Positions 44,030 to 52,434 are shown, counted from the stretch's first letter. The stretch: 64,000 bases of DNA from Humibacillus xanthopallidus (GCF_006717145.1 NZ_VFQF01000001.1:1116001-1180000); one strand, 5' to 3'. The notes: generated by a model from the letters alone, not told the origin. A program made the numbers and translations.

Positions 44030-44616
44030 ACACCGACGGAGATCGGCTGAGGAGTTGGCTCTTCCGCAGTCTCATGTTCGAAGCGGAGGCAGAGACCTTT
44101 CGCCGCGCTGGCGTGCGCGTTGGGGCGGACGAGGTCCAGGGAGAGCAGCAACTGCTCCACGAAGCGTTGGCCCCGTTCTCGATCACGACGCGGAATGAGG
44201 CGCTGCGAATGTCTCGCCTGTACGCGATCATCTATTGTTTCGAATCCTCTGTCCGTGACCTCATCCGGTCACGGCTGACAGACGCTGACCCGTCATGGTG
44301 GGAGTCGACGCGCGTCCCGAGAAAAGTTCGGGACACTGCGTCCTCAAGACAACGGGACGCTGAGGAAAACTCGTGGCTGGAGGGCCAGAATAAAGACGTG
44401 TTGGGTTTCGTGGACTTCGGAGGACTCACGGACATTATTGTCAACAATTGGGGCGATTTCGAGGACTTGATCCCCTCCCAGCACTGGTTGAAGCAGCGGC
44501 TCGATGAGCTAGAGCGAGCGAGAAACTACATCGCCCACAATCGCATGCTTACACCAGCCGAGTTCGCAAGGCTCGAGATGTACGTGGGCGATTGGAACAG
44601 GCAAGTGGGACTCTAG
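44026..44616 (+). CDS. HEPN-domain protein (Swt1-like), possible RNase effector
   Basis: 196 aa from GTG 44026, translationally coupled to the DUF5343 gene. The C-terminal RNYIAHNRML contains the R-x4-H motif of HEPN ribonucleases (RNYIAH), preceded by SSVRDLIRSRL and WLKQRLDELERA helices, similar to Swt1-type HEPN domains. HEPN proteins in mobile elements usually act as RNA-cleaving toxins in defence systems. AT-rich codon use (for example ATT, TTG, GAA) matches its partner rather than the host. Confidence 0.65.
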   Translation: MNTDGDRLRSWLFRSLMFEAEAETFRRAGVRVGADEVQGEQQLLHEALAPFSITTRNEALRMSRLYAIIYCFESSVRDLIRSRLTDADPSWWESTRVPRKVRDTASSRQRDAEENSWLEGQNKDVLGFVDFGGLTDIIVNNWGDFEDLIPSQHWLKQRLDELERARNYIAHNRMLTPAEFARLEMYVGDWNRQVGL

Positions 44617-44822
44617 ACCGACCTACCCGGACCTCGCTTTGTCATAAGGATGTCATCGTTGGCGCCAATGGCGAGACGTGCTCCCGCGCCCAGTGCCACG
44701 CGGTCGCGTGACCCCAGGCATCTGCCTATTGCTCCGCTGTCGGGCGGTCGGCATGGATGAGATCGACTGACAACAGCCCGCGCCCCGTCCTCCGGGCGTT
44801 GGTAGCTGGAGCCCTCGTGGTT

Positions 44823-45425
44823 TCACCTCGATCTATCCCCGCGCGCACTCCGTCGTGCCGCGTCGATGAAGGATTCCAACTGCTCGGCGAGGTCGGCTGG
44901 GAGGTTCATCTCATCACGCAACTCAGCTTTCTCCTCTCGAAGGATCTTGGACGCATCTTCAGCGGCGCCGAGGTCGTAGCGGGCAAAAGCGTCACGGCGT
45001 TCGGCCCCAAGTTCCTCCAGCATGTCCAAGGCTTCTCGGGACACGTAGGACAGTTGGAGCGCTCGCCGTATTTCCAACCACTTCTCCACCGCCTCCGCGG
45101 AGGCGTATGCCTCCATTTGAGGCAGCACCTCGGGTGACGTCTGCAAGAAGTGGTGCATGGCGCGTCCCACCAACTCCACGTCGCCCATGTAGCCCGTACC
45201 AAGCCTTTCGAGCGCATCTAGTAGCGACCGCGCCTCGCGGACGGCTGCGAAGATGGCTTGCGACTGCGCTTCCCATGACCGCGTCTCCCACGAAAGGGTG
45301 CGGTCGTGCTCGCGCTGCTTGTCGGCGCTTCGGGCCTGGATCAGGAGGCTGACGACCGCGACGATCGCCGTGCTAACCACAGACATAGCCGCAATGGCGT
45401 TCGACGCGTCCATGGACGCGAGCAT
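44823..45425 (-). CDS. Membrane-anchored coiled-coil protein
   Basis: 200 aa. A single N-terminal membrane segment (IAAMSVVSTAIVAVVSLLIQA) is followed by a long helical, charged cytoplasmic part (RSADKQREHDRTLSWETRSWEAQ..., then LQLSYVSREALDMLEELGAERR). It is the only intact gene of the element on the minus strand. ATG 45425 and ATG 45413 are both possible starts. No family recognised; a cargo or superinfection-related role is speculative. The 206 bp before it (44617-44822) hold no gene. Confidence 0.6.
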   Translation of the reverse strand: MLASMDASNAIAAMSVVSTAIVAVVSLLIQARSADKQREHDRTLSWETRSWEAQSQAIFAAVREARSLLDALERLGTGYMGDVELVGRAMHHFLQTSPEVLPQMEAYASAEAVEKWLEIRRALQLSYVSREALDMLEELGAERRDAFARYDLGAAEDASKILREEKAELRDEMNLPADLAEQLESFIDAARRSARGDRSR

Positions 45426-45485
45426 CGCACAGGCGTATAGCCCCTGTCGGCCATCGTCGGTACCAACGCGATGAGCTGGTGGAGG

Positions 45486-45655
45486 TGAGCCTGACCACGA
45501 CGCGGGAGAGGTCGCCGCGCATGGTCAGCTCGTCGCTCACGGTAATCGCGTAGCGCCGCTCGCCACGGGCCGTAGACGTCGAGGATCGCGTCGTTGAGAA
45601 AGACCGAGTTGTTCGAGTTCCCGTTGACCAGGTCGTAGATCAACTGGAAGACCCC
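45486..45655 (-). pseudogene. Frameshifted gene remnant at the right end of the element
   Basis: On the minus strand one frame reads GGVFQLIYDLVNGNSNNS and on to ILDVYGPWRA. The sense then continues in another frame as RRYAITVSDELTMRGDLSRV. The switch and the in-frame stop just upstream point to a decayed, 5'-truncated gene. I do not recognise the parent family. Confidence 0.45.
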
Positions 45656-45662
45656 ACCCGGC

Positions 45663-45668
45663 TACGCT
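45663..45668 (+). promoter_or_regulatory. Element-supplied -10 box for the exonuclease gene
   Basis: TACGCT ends 6 bp before the GTG at 45675, mirroring the native TAGTCT-to-ATG spacing at the left end. It would give a leaderless transcript. No clear -35 is seen. It suggests that the attachment region carried by the element restores transcription of the gene it interrupts. Confidence 0.45.
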
Positions 45669-45674
45669 TGCCCC

Positions 45675-46616
45675 GTGCCAGCGCCGACTCAGAAGTGCCT
45701 CTTGCTTGACTCCGCGTCGCTCTACTTCCGGGCCTTCTTCGGGGTGCCCGAGGTCATCGGCCCGAGCGGCGTGCCGACCAACGCGGTGCGCGGCTTCCTC
45801 GACATGATCGCCTCGCTCGTCGAACGTGGTCGACCCACCCACCTCGTCGCCTGCTGGGACAACGACTGGCGGCCGGCCTTCCGCGTCGAGGCGATCCCGT
45901 CCTACAAGGCGCACCGCGTGGCCGACGCGAGCGACGAGGCACTCAACGGTGAGACGGTGCCCGAGGCGCTCTCGGTGCAGGTGCCGATCATCGTCGACGC
46001 ACTCGCGGCCCTGGGCATCGCCCGGGTCGGCATCGACGGGCACGAGGCCGACGACGTCATCGGCACCCTGACGACGACCCTCACCGGCCGGATGCCCGTC
46101 GACGTCGTCACGGGTGACCGCGACCTCTTCCAGCTCGTCGACGACGCGAACGCGATCCGGGTGCTGTACACCGCTCGAGGAGGGGTGCGCTCCCCCGACG
46201 TCGTCGACGAGGCCTTCATCGCGGAGAAGTACGGCGTCACGACCGGCGCCGCCTATGCCGACATGGCGGTCCTTCGCGGGGACGCGAGCGACGGCCTGCC
46301 GGGCGTCGCCGGCATCGGTGAGAAGACCGCCGCCAAGCTCATCACGACCTACGGCTCGCTCGCGGCCCTGCGCACCGCCATCGACGGGGGTGACCCCGCC
46401 ATCAAGGGTGCCCAACGGGCCCGGCTCGAAGCCGGCGCGGCCTACCTCGACGTGGCTCCTCGGGTCGTCGAGGTCGTGCGCGACGCCACGCTGCCCGAGG
46501 TCGACATGGCGACCCCCAGCACGGTCGCCGACCCGACACTCATGTCGCGGCTCGCGATCGAGCACGGCCTCACCTCGTCGTTCGACCGCGTCGTCAACGC
46601 CCTGCGCATCGGCTGA
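45675..46616 (+). CDS. 5'-3' exonuclease (stand-alone PolA N-domain type), with element-derived N-terminus
   Basis: 313 aa. Metal-binding acidic motifs are LLLDSASL, VACWDNDWRPAFR, DGHEADDVIGTL and VVTGDRDLFQLVDD, with a helix-hairpin-helix GVAGIGEKTAAKLI. It is homologous to the N-terminal domain of DNA polymerase I and syntenic with mycobacterial Rv2090. The first 11 codons (from GTG 45675) come from the element; the host's own first 14 codons are stranded at 36748. The catalytic core is complete, so function is probably preserved. Confidence 0.93.
   Translation: MPAPTQKCLLLDSASLYFRAFFGVPEVIGPSGVPTNAVRGFLDMIASLVERGRPTHLVACWDNDWRPAFRVEAIPSYKAHRVADASDEALNGETVPEALSVQVPIIVDALAALGIARVGIDGHEADDVIGTLTTTLTGRMPVDVVTGDRDLFQLVDDANAIRVLYTARGGVRSPDVVDEAFIAEKYGVTTGAAYADMAVLRGDASDGLPGVAGIGEKTAAKLITTYGSLAALRTAIDGGDPAIKGAQRARLEAGAAYLDVAPRVVEVVRDATLPEVDMATPSTVADPTLMSRLAIEHGLTSSFDRVVNALRIG
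45708..45723 (+). other. attR core (right direct repeat)
   Basis: GACTCCGCGTCGCTCT, identical to 36775-36790. It encodes DSASL of the exonuclease. Host coding sequence resumes directly after it (ACTTCCGGGCC). Confidence 0.85.
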
Positions 46617-46660
46617 GGCGCAGGGGCCCGGCTGTCGGCGCCGGGCTCTAGCGTGAGGGG

Positions 46661-47260
46661 ATGACCTCCTCCCAGCCTCCCGTCACCGACACCCCGTGGG
46701 AGCCGCCTCTCGCCGGCACCGAGACCGAGCAGCTCGTCGGCGCGCTGGAGCGGCTGCGCGCAACCTTCCGGTGGAAGGCCGACGGCCTCGACGTCGACGG
46801 GCTGCGCACCACCATCGGCTCCTCGACGCTCACCCTCGGCGCGCTGCTCAAGCACCTCGCCGCCAACGAGGACCACTGCTTCACCCGCAAGCTGCGCGGC
46901 GAGCCGCTGGGGCAGCCCTGGGAGGGCTGGGGATGGGACGGCAGCGACGACTGGGAGCTCATGTCGGCCGCCGACGACACCCCGAGCGAGCTGTATGCCG
47001 TGTGGGACGGTGCCGTCGCCCGCTCCCGCGCACGCCTCGCCGCAGCCCTGGCCGAGGGTGGGCTCGACCAGCCGATCGCCGCCCACAACGACGCCGGCGA
47101 GCACGCCAACCTGCGCCGGCTCCTCTGCGACCTCGTCGAGGAGTACGGCCGCCACACGGGGCATGCCGACCTCATCCGCGAGGCGGTCGACGGACGCGTC
47201 GGTGAGGACCCGCCTGCGGGCTGGATCCCGACCGCCCCTGACGCTCCGACGAACGCCTAG
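46661..47260 (+). CDS. DinB/DUF664 family protein (mycothiol-transferase-like)
   Basis: 199 aa. The four-helix DinB fold is suggested by LVGALERLRATFRWKADGLD, LGALLKHLAANEDHCF (metal-site His), and VEEYGRHTGHADLIREAVDG with the closing HxxH. DUF664 members include mycothiol- and bacillithiol-dependent S-transferases. Substrate unknown. The gene follows the exonuclease gene by 44 bp. Confidence 0.85.
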   Translation: MTSSQPPVTDTPWEPPLAGTETEQLVGALERLRATFRWKADGLDVDGLRTTIGSSTLTLGALLKHLAANEDHCFTRKLRGEPLGQPWEGWGWDGSDDWELMSAADDTPSELYAVWDGAVARSRARLAAALAEGGLDQPIAAHNDAGEHANLRRLLCDLVEEYGRHTGHADLIREAVDGRVGEDPPAGWIPTAPDAPTNA

Positions 47261-47325
47261 GGCTCTCGCGATCGCGAGGCCTGCTCTCTCGATCGCGAGG
47301 GGTGGGTTGCTCTCTGGGTCGTGAG

Positions 47326-47372
47326 GCCGGTCAGTCGAAGGCCCGGTCAGTCGAGAGCCCGGTCAGTCGAGG
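47326..47372. repeat. 17-bp tandem repeat at the 3' end of helY
   Basis: Three units share CCGGTCAGTCGA; the third contains the helY stop codon. Just left, CTCGCGATCGCGAG (47266-47279) is a perfect 14-bp palindrome followed by a degenerate copy at 47286. The block separates convergent genes and may include a terminator. Confidence 0.6.
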
Positions 47373-50272
47373 CGGTCGGCGGCGACGACTCCGCGCAGCA
47401 CCTTGTCGCTCGCCGAGCGCGCGACCGCGGCGAGGGCCGGGTCGGCGGCATCGGTCAGCTGGCCGAGCAGGTCGATGACCTGCTTGCAGCGGCGCACGAA
47501 GTCGCCCGCCGCGAGGTCGGTGCCGCGCAGGACGTCCTCGAGACGCTGTCCGCTCGCCCACCGGTGCACGGCCCACGCGAGCCCGCCGTCCGGCATACCG
47601 GTGCGGGGCAGGGCGACGGCGCCCTCGGCGTCCTCGAGGTCGCTCCACACGGTGACCATGCGGTCGTAGGCCTCGCGCACGTCGTCGTTGGGCCAGCGGG
47701 GGGTCAGGCCCCCCTCCTCTCGGCGCGGCTCGTGGATGAGCGTCGAGACGACGGCGGCGAGCGAGGGCGCGTCGAGGCGGTTCCAGAGCCCCTCGCGCAG
47801 GCACTCGGCGGCGAGCAGGTCCTTCTCCGTGTAGAGCTGGCGCAGCCGGTCGCCCTCGGCGGTGATGGTCGTGCCGCCCGCACCGAGGTAGCCCATCTCG
47901 ACGAGCAGCTCGCAGATGCGGTCGAACGTCTTCGCGACCGAGTTGGTGCGCCCGTCGATCTTGCGCTGCAGGCCGTCGGTCTCGCGGCGGAGCCGCCACC
48001 ACCGCTCCGCCCACCGCGCGTGGTGCTCGCGGTCGGGGCAGCGGTGGCACGGGTGCGTGCGCATCTGCCGCCGCAGCTCGTCGATGCGGTCCGAGGTCGG
48101 GTCGGTGACGTCGACCGCGTCCCGGCGACGCGGAGGCGGGTCGTGCGGCAGCTGGGCGCGCAACGTCGCCGCGAGGTCGCGGCGGGCCTTGGGGTTGCGG
48201 GCGTTGAACTGCTTGGGCACCCGCATCGTTCCGAGCGGCTCGAGGGGCGTGGGCACGTCGTGCAGCGTGAGCCGACGCAGGTGGTGGTCCTCGGTGACGA
48301 CGGCGGGCGAGGCCGCCTCACCCCGGCCACCCCGGTTGGGCATGACGACGACCGCGAGGCCGCTGTGCCGCCCCGCCGGGATGCGCACGATGTCGCCGAT
48401 CTTGAGGGCTTCGAGCGAGCCTGCCGCGTCCTCGCGCAGCGAGGCCGACCGGCGCTTCGCCCCGTCACGCTCGAGCTCACGGATCTCGTCGCGGATGGCG
48501 GCGTAGTCGGCGAAGTCGCCGAGGTGGCAGTGCATCGACTCCTCGTAGCCGGCGAGGGCCTCCTCGTTGCGGCGCACCGTTCGCACGAACCCCACGACGG
48601 CGCGATCGGCCTGGAACTGCGCGAACGACGTCTCGAGGATCTCGCGCGCCGTGTCGCGGCCGAACTGCCGCACGAGGTTGACGGCCATGTTGTAGGTCGG
48701 CCGGAAGCTCGAGCGCAGCGGGTAGGTGCGCGTGGAGGCGAGACCCGCGACGGCGGCCGGGTCGAGGCCGCGGTTCCACAGCACGACGGCATGGCCCTCG
48801 ATGTCGATGCCGCGCCGCCCGGCGCGTCCGGTCAGCTGGGTGTACTCCGCGGGCGAGATGTCGACGTGGCTCTCGCCGTTGAACTTCACGAGCTTCTCGA
48901 GCACGACCGTGCGTGCAGGCATGTTGATGCCGAGGGCGAGCGTCTCGGTGGCGAAGACCGCCTTGATGCGGCCCTCGGTGAAGAGCTCCTCGACGATCTC
49001 GCGGAAGGTCGGCAGCATGCCGGCGTGGTGGGCGGCGAAGCCCCGGGCGATGCCGTCGGCGAAGTCCCAGTAGCCGAGGACCGAGAGGTCCTCGTCGGCG
49101 AGCCCCTGGATGCGCTCCTCGACGACGCGTCGGTTGCGCTCGCCCTCGACCTCGCTGACCAGGCGCATCCCGCTCGCCAGCAGCTGGCCCACGGCGGCCT
49201 CGCACCCGGCGCGGCTGAAGATGAACGTGATCGCCGGCAGCAGCCCCTCTCGCTCGAGCCGCTCGATGACCTCGTAACGGCTCGCTCCCCCACCGGGCCG
49301 GCCCCCGCGCACGAAGGTGCCGCCTCCCCCGCCCTGGCCACTCTGACCGCCTCGGCCGTTCTGGCGGTCGCCGTTGGGTCGGTCGCCGTTCTGACCCCCT
49401 CGACCCGCGTCGCGACGACCCCGGCCCGACCAGTCGTCGCGCCCGCGCGAGCCGTTCTTGCCGCGGCCCTTCTGCCGGCCGCCGCGGTTGCTGACCCAGT
49501 GCGAGTCCCAGGCCCCGCGCCCCTCGTTGCCCCGGATGGCGTGCACGAGGTCGGGGTTGACGGTGACCGGCACGAGGCCCGGTGTGACGAGCGAGGAGTC
49601 CGCGCCGTCACCACCTTGAGCGTCTTCGTCGACCTGCTCGACGAAGAGGTCGTACATCGACTGGCCCACCATCATGTGCTGCCAGAGCGGCACCGGCCGG
49701 TGCTCCGAGACGATGACCTCGGTGTCGCCGCGCACCTCGCCGAGCCACGCCCCGAACTCCTCGGCGTTGCTGACGGTCGCCGAGAGGGACACGACGCTGA
49801 CGTCGGGCGGCAGGTGGATGATGACCTCCTCCCACACCGCGCCACGGAAGCGGTCTGCGAGGTAGTGCACCTCGTCCATGACGACCCAGCCGAGCCCGCG
49901 GAGGGTCGTCGAGCCGGCATACATCATGTTGCGCAGGACCTCGGTCGTCATGACGACGACGGGTGCCTCGCCGTTGATCGAGGCGTCTCCCGTCAGCAGG
50001 CCGACCTTGTCGGCGCCGTGGCGGCGCACGAGGTCGGCATACTTCTGGTTCGAGAGCGCCTTGATCGGCGTCGTGTAGAAGGCCTTGCGGCCGGTCGCGA
50101 GCGCGAGGTGGACGGCGAACTCGCCGACGACGGTCTTGCCGGCGCCCGTCGGGGCGGCGACGAGCACGCCTCGTCCCTCCTCGACGGCACGGCACGACTC
50201 GACCTGGAAGTCGTCGAGCGGGAAGTCGAGCTGCCCGGCGAACTCGGCCAGCTGCGGCCACGACGCGATCAC
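47363..50272 (-). CDS. helY: DEAD/DEAH-box helicase, HelY/Mtr4-like
   Basis: 969 aa from GTG 50272, Shine-Dalgarno GGAGGTGGGG. SF2 motifs are LVAAPTGAGKT (Walker A, about residues 37-47), VVMDEVHYLADRFRG (DEVH), VVSLSATVSN (motif III) and YTQLTGRAGRRGID (motif VI). The C-terminal DSHCT-like domain is present. Residues about 260-330 are a Gly/Arg/Asn-rich insertion (RGRRDAGRGGQNGDRPNGD) absent from typical relatives. Syntenic with Rv2092c; likely RNA unwinding. Overlaps the lipid kinase stop (GTGA). Confidence 0.92.
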   Translation of the reverse strand: MIASWPQLAEFAGQLDFPLDDFQVESCRAVEEGRGVLVAAPTGAGKTVVGEFAVHLALATGRKAFYTTPIKALSNQKYADLVRRHGADKVGLLTGDASINGEAPVVVMTTEVLRNMMYAGSTTLRGLGWVVMDEVHYLADRFRGAVWEEVIIHLPPDVSVVSLSATVSNAEEFGAWLGEVRGDTEVIVSEHRPVPLWQHMMVGQSMYDLFVEQVDEDAQGGDGADSSLVTPGLVPVTVNPDLVHAIRGNEGRGAWDSHWVSNRGGRQKGRGKNGSRGRDDWSGRGRRDAGRGGQNGDRPNGDRQNGRGGQSGQGGGGGTFVRGGRPGGGASRYEVIERLEREGLLPAITFIFSRAGCEAAVGQLLASGMRLVSEVEGERNRRVVEERIQGLADEDLSVLGYWDFADGIARGFAAHHAGMLPTFREIVEELFTEGRIKAVFATETLALGINMPARTVVLEKLVKFNGESHVDISPAEYTQLTGRAGRRGIDIEGHAVVLWNRGLDPAAVAGLASTRTYPLRSSFRPTYNMAVNLVRQFGRDTAREILETSFAQFQADRAVVGFVRTVRRNEEALAGYEESMHCHLGDFADYAAIRDEIRELERDGAKRRSASLREDAAGSLEALKIGDIVRIPAGRHSGLAVVVMPNRGGRGEAASPAVVTEDHHLRRLTLHDVPTPLEPLGTMRVPKQFNARNPKARRDLAATLRAQLPHDPPPRRRDAVDVTDPTSDRIDELRRQMRTHPCHRCPDREHHARWAERWWRLRRETDGLQRKIDGRTNSVAKTFDRICELLVEMGYLGAGGTTITAEGDRLRQLYTEKDLLAAECLREGLWNRLDAPSLAAVVSTLIHEPRREEGGLTPRWPNDDVREAYDRMVTVWSDLEDAEGAVALPRTGMPDGGLAWAVHRWASGQRLEDVLRGTDLAAGDFVRRCKQVIDLLGQLTDAADPALAAVARSASDKVLRGVVAADRLD

Positions 50273-51225
50273 GACCCCACCTCCTTCTCGGACTGCGTAC
50301 CCACGAGCGCGGGCACGACCACGCGCAGCGCCCCCGGCACCACCTCGGCGTCGATGGGCAGGTCGGTGAACGACTCACCGTCGGCCTGCGAGCGTATGCC
50401 GTCCGCCTCCAGCCGCACCCGGGTGGCCCGGTGCATCTCGACCGCCGGATGGTTCACGTGCGTGCCGGAGAAGACCTTCGGGAAGACCCGGAGGAAGGCC
50501 GGGATCGAGAGTTCGTGGACGATCATGACGTCGAAGAGGCCGTCGGCCGGGTCGGCGTCCGGGGAGACCCGCATGCCGCCACCGAAGGAGCTCGTGTTGG
50601 CCACCGTCACCAGCATCGCGCGGGTCTCGATGCGCGTGCCGTCGAGCTCCACGGCATACGGGATCGGCCGGAAGACGGGAAGCTCGCGCAGGATCGCGAG
50701 GTTGTAGCGCATCTGGCCGCGGGGCCAGCGCATCCGCTGCGCGCGCGCGTTGACGACGGCGTCGAAGCCGGCGCCGAGGACGCCGGCGAACCACCGGTCT
50801 CCGCGCTCGCCGTGCTCGCCGTGCTCGCCGTCGCGCACGAGGCCGGCGTCGATGGCCCGGGTCGTGCCGTGGCGCAGGAGCGCAACCGCGGCCGCGGGGT
50901 CGTTGACCGGCAGCCCGAGATTGGCTGCGACGTCGTTGCCCGTGCCTCCGGCCACGATGAGCAGACGGGTCGGGGTCGTGGCGACGAGGTTCGTGCCGAG
51001 GTGGACCATGCCGTCACCACCGACGACGACAAGGGTCTCCACCCCGTCCGCGACGGCGCGCTCTGCCCGTTCGCGAGCGGCCGCGTAGTCGACCCCGGAC
51101 ACGTCGAGGACCTCATGACCCTGGGCGACGAGGGCCGCTCGGGTCAGCTCACCCAACCGCCGGCCCGAACCCTTGCCGGCCGTCGGGTTGACGACGAGGG
51201 CGACTCGGTCGCTCTGGGGGGACAC
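50269..51225 (-). CDS. Diacylglycerol/lipid kinase family protein (DagK-like)
   Basis: 318 aa from GTG 51225. The catalytic domain shows VALVVNPTAGKGSG, VVVGGDGMVHLG (the GGDG ATP motif) and VAGGTGNDVAANLGLP. The C-terminal lipid-kinase domain contains NTSSFGGGMRVSPDADPADGLFDV. It probably phosphorylates diacylglycerol or a related lipid. A short GEHGEHGERG repeat interrupts the middle. It lies between tatC and helY, 9 bp from tatC. Confidence 0.88.
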   Translation of the reverse strand: MSPQSDRVALVVNPTAGKGSGRRLGELTRAALVAQGHEVLDVSGVDYAAARERAERAVADGVETLVVVGGDGMVHLGTNLVATTPTRLLIVAGGTGNDVAANLGLPVNDPAAAVALLRHGTTRAIDAGLVRDGEHGEHGERGDRWFAGVLGAGFDAVVNARAQRMRWPRGQMRYNLAILRELPVFRPIPYAVELDGTRIETRAMLVTVANTSSFGGGMRVSPDADPADGLFDVMIVHELSIPAFLRVFPKVFSGTHVNHPAVEMHRATRVRLEADGIRSQADGESFTDLPIDAEVVPGALRVVVPALVGTQSEKEVGS

Positions 51226-51234
51226 ACCCGAACG

Positions 51235-52044
51235 CTACAGGGCAGAGGCCTGGTCGTCGGCGACGTCGAGCCAGTCGGGCTTCGTTTCCTCCTTGCGCCG
51301 GTCGAGGAGGAAGGCGACCCCGATCGAGGCGAAGTAGAGGGCGATCATCGGCGAGGCGAGGAAGATCATCGTGTAGGCGTCGGGCGTCGGCGTCATGATC
51401 GCCGCAAAGACGAAGATGATCATGACGGCCGGTCGCCAGCTCTTCAGCATCGCCCGCGCCGGCAGGATGCCGACGAGGTTGAGCGCCACGAGGAAGACCG
51501 GCAGCAGGAAGGCGCAGCCGAAGGCGACGATGAACTTCAGGACGAAGTTGAGGTACTGCGAGCCGTCCTGCAGGTTGTAGGCGCCTTCGGGGGTGAAGCC
51601 CAGCAGCACGGCGACCGCCTTGGGCACCATGATGAAGGCGAAGAAGCACCCGGCGAGGAAGAGCGGCACCGCTGCGACGACGAAGAGCCGCGCGATGAGC
51701 TTCTCCTTCTTCGTCAGACCGGGGACGATGAAGCCCCAGATCTGGAAGAGCCAGACCGGCGACGCGAGGAGCAGGCCGACGAAGAGCGACGTCGTCAGCT
51801 GGAGCGCGAAGGCATCGGTCATGCCGGCGAAGTTGATGTTGACCACGCCGTCGGTGCGGCTCGCCTGGAGGTCCTGCAGCGGCTTGGTCAGGGCGTTGAT
51901 GATCTGGTTGTAGTAGATCCACCCGACGACCGCGCCGAGGGCGATGGCGACAGCCGCGATGGTGACGCGGTTGCGCAGCTCCCGGAGGTGGTCGCCGAGC
52001 GACATGCGCCCCTCGGGGTCGCGGTGACGTCGGAACGAGGGCAT
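51235..52044 (-). CDS. tatC: Sec-independent translocase TatC
   Basis: 269 aa, six membrane segments. It has the conserved N-terminal SLGDHLRELRNRV (the twin-arginine signal receptor region) and FAFIMVPKAVAVLLGFTPE. Downstream of tatA on the same strand with a 42-bp gap. It forms the Tat export receptor with TatA (and TatB encoded elsewhere). Confidence 0.96.
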   Translation of the reverse strand: MPSFRRHRDPEGRMSLGDHLRELRNRVTIAAVAIALGAVVGWIYYNQIINALTKPLQDLQASRTDGVVNINFAGMTDAFALQLTTSLFVGLLLASPVWLFQIWGFIVPGLTKKEKLIARLFVVAAVPLFLAGCFFAFIMVPKAVAVLLGFTPEGAYNLQDGSQYLNFVLKFIVAFGCAFLLPVFLVALNLVGILPARAMLKSWRPAVMIIFVFAAIMTPTPDAYTMIFLASPMIALYFASIGVAFLLDRRKEETKPDWLDVADDQASAL

Positions 52045-52086
52045 TCAGGTCCGTCCGTGCAGACGGGGGCGCGGTGGGCGCCCCAC

Positions 52087-52434
52087 TCAGAGGGTCGTGT
52101 CGCGGCGGACGTCGGTCGGCTCGGCGCTCGCGGCGCGGAGGCGCTCGACCTCGGCCCGGGCAGCGGCGGCCTGGCGCTCGGCCTCGGCGACCCGCTCGTC
52201 GGCGACGCGGCGCTCCTCGGCGGCGGTGTCGACGACGTCACCGGGGACGGTGGTGCGCGACGCCTCGCTCGGCGTCGCGGGCTTGCCGTCCTTCTTCAGC
52301 TCGTCGACCTCGGACTTGAAGACGCGGGCCGAGCGGCCCAAGCTGCGCGCCATGTCGGGGAGCTTCTTCCATCCGAACAGGGCGATGATGACGATCGCGA
52401 TGATGATCAGTTCGGGGGCACCCAGGTTGGGCAT
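52087..52434 (-). CDS. tatA: Sec-independent translocase TatA
   Basis: 115 aa from ATG 52434. The membrane helix [26 protein letters not shown] with the FG hinge and following amphipathic helix is typical of TatA. The tail is longer than usual and forms a charged coiled coil ([21 protein letters not shown]). Forms the Tat pore with TatC. Order pafB-pafC-tatA-tatC-helY matches mycobacteria. Confidence 0.95.
   Translation of the reverse strand: MPNLGAPELIIIAIVIIALFGWKKLPDMARSLGRSARVFKSEVDELKKDGKPATPSEASRTTVPGDVVDTAAEERRVADERVAEAERQAAAARAEVERLRAASAEPTDVRRDTTL

Larger units (their letters stand above)
36775..45723. mobile_element. Integrated phage-satellite-like element (about 8.9 kb)
   Basis: Bounded by direct repeats of a 16-bp core (36775-36790 and 45708-45723) in the 5' end of the exonuclease gene. 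Contents in order are a serine integrase, a 73-aa acidic protein, a hairpin-rich non-coding region, a P22-coat-like protein, small zinc-ribbon/basic proteins, a probable small terminase, two more small proteins, DUF5343 and HEPN genes, and a membrane coiled-coil gene on the opposite strand. Portal, large terminase, protease and tail genes are absent. Too small and incomplete for a prophage; a helper-dependent satellite is the best reading, a decayed prophage the main alternative. Confidence 0.82.

Noticed and set aside
36808-45723. Complete prophage
   Set aside because: No large terminase, portal, tail, lysis or replication genes in the 8.9 kb.
47321-50707. 1128-codon plus-strand frame antisense to helY
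   Set aside because: Shadow of the helicase gene, repetitive composition and no recognisable domain.
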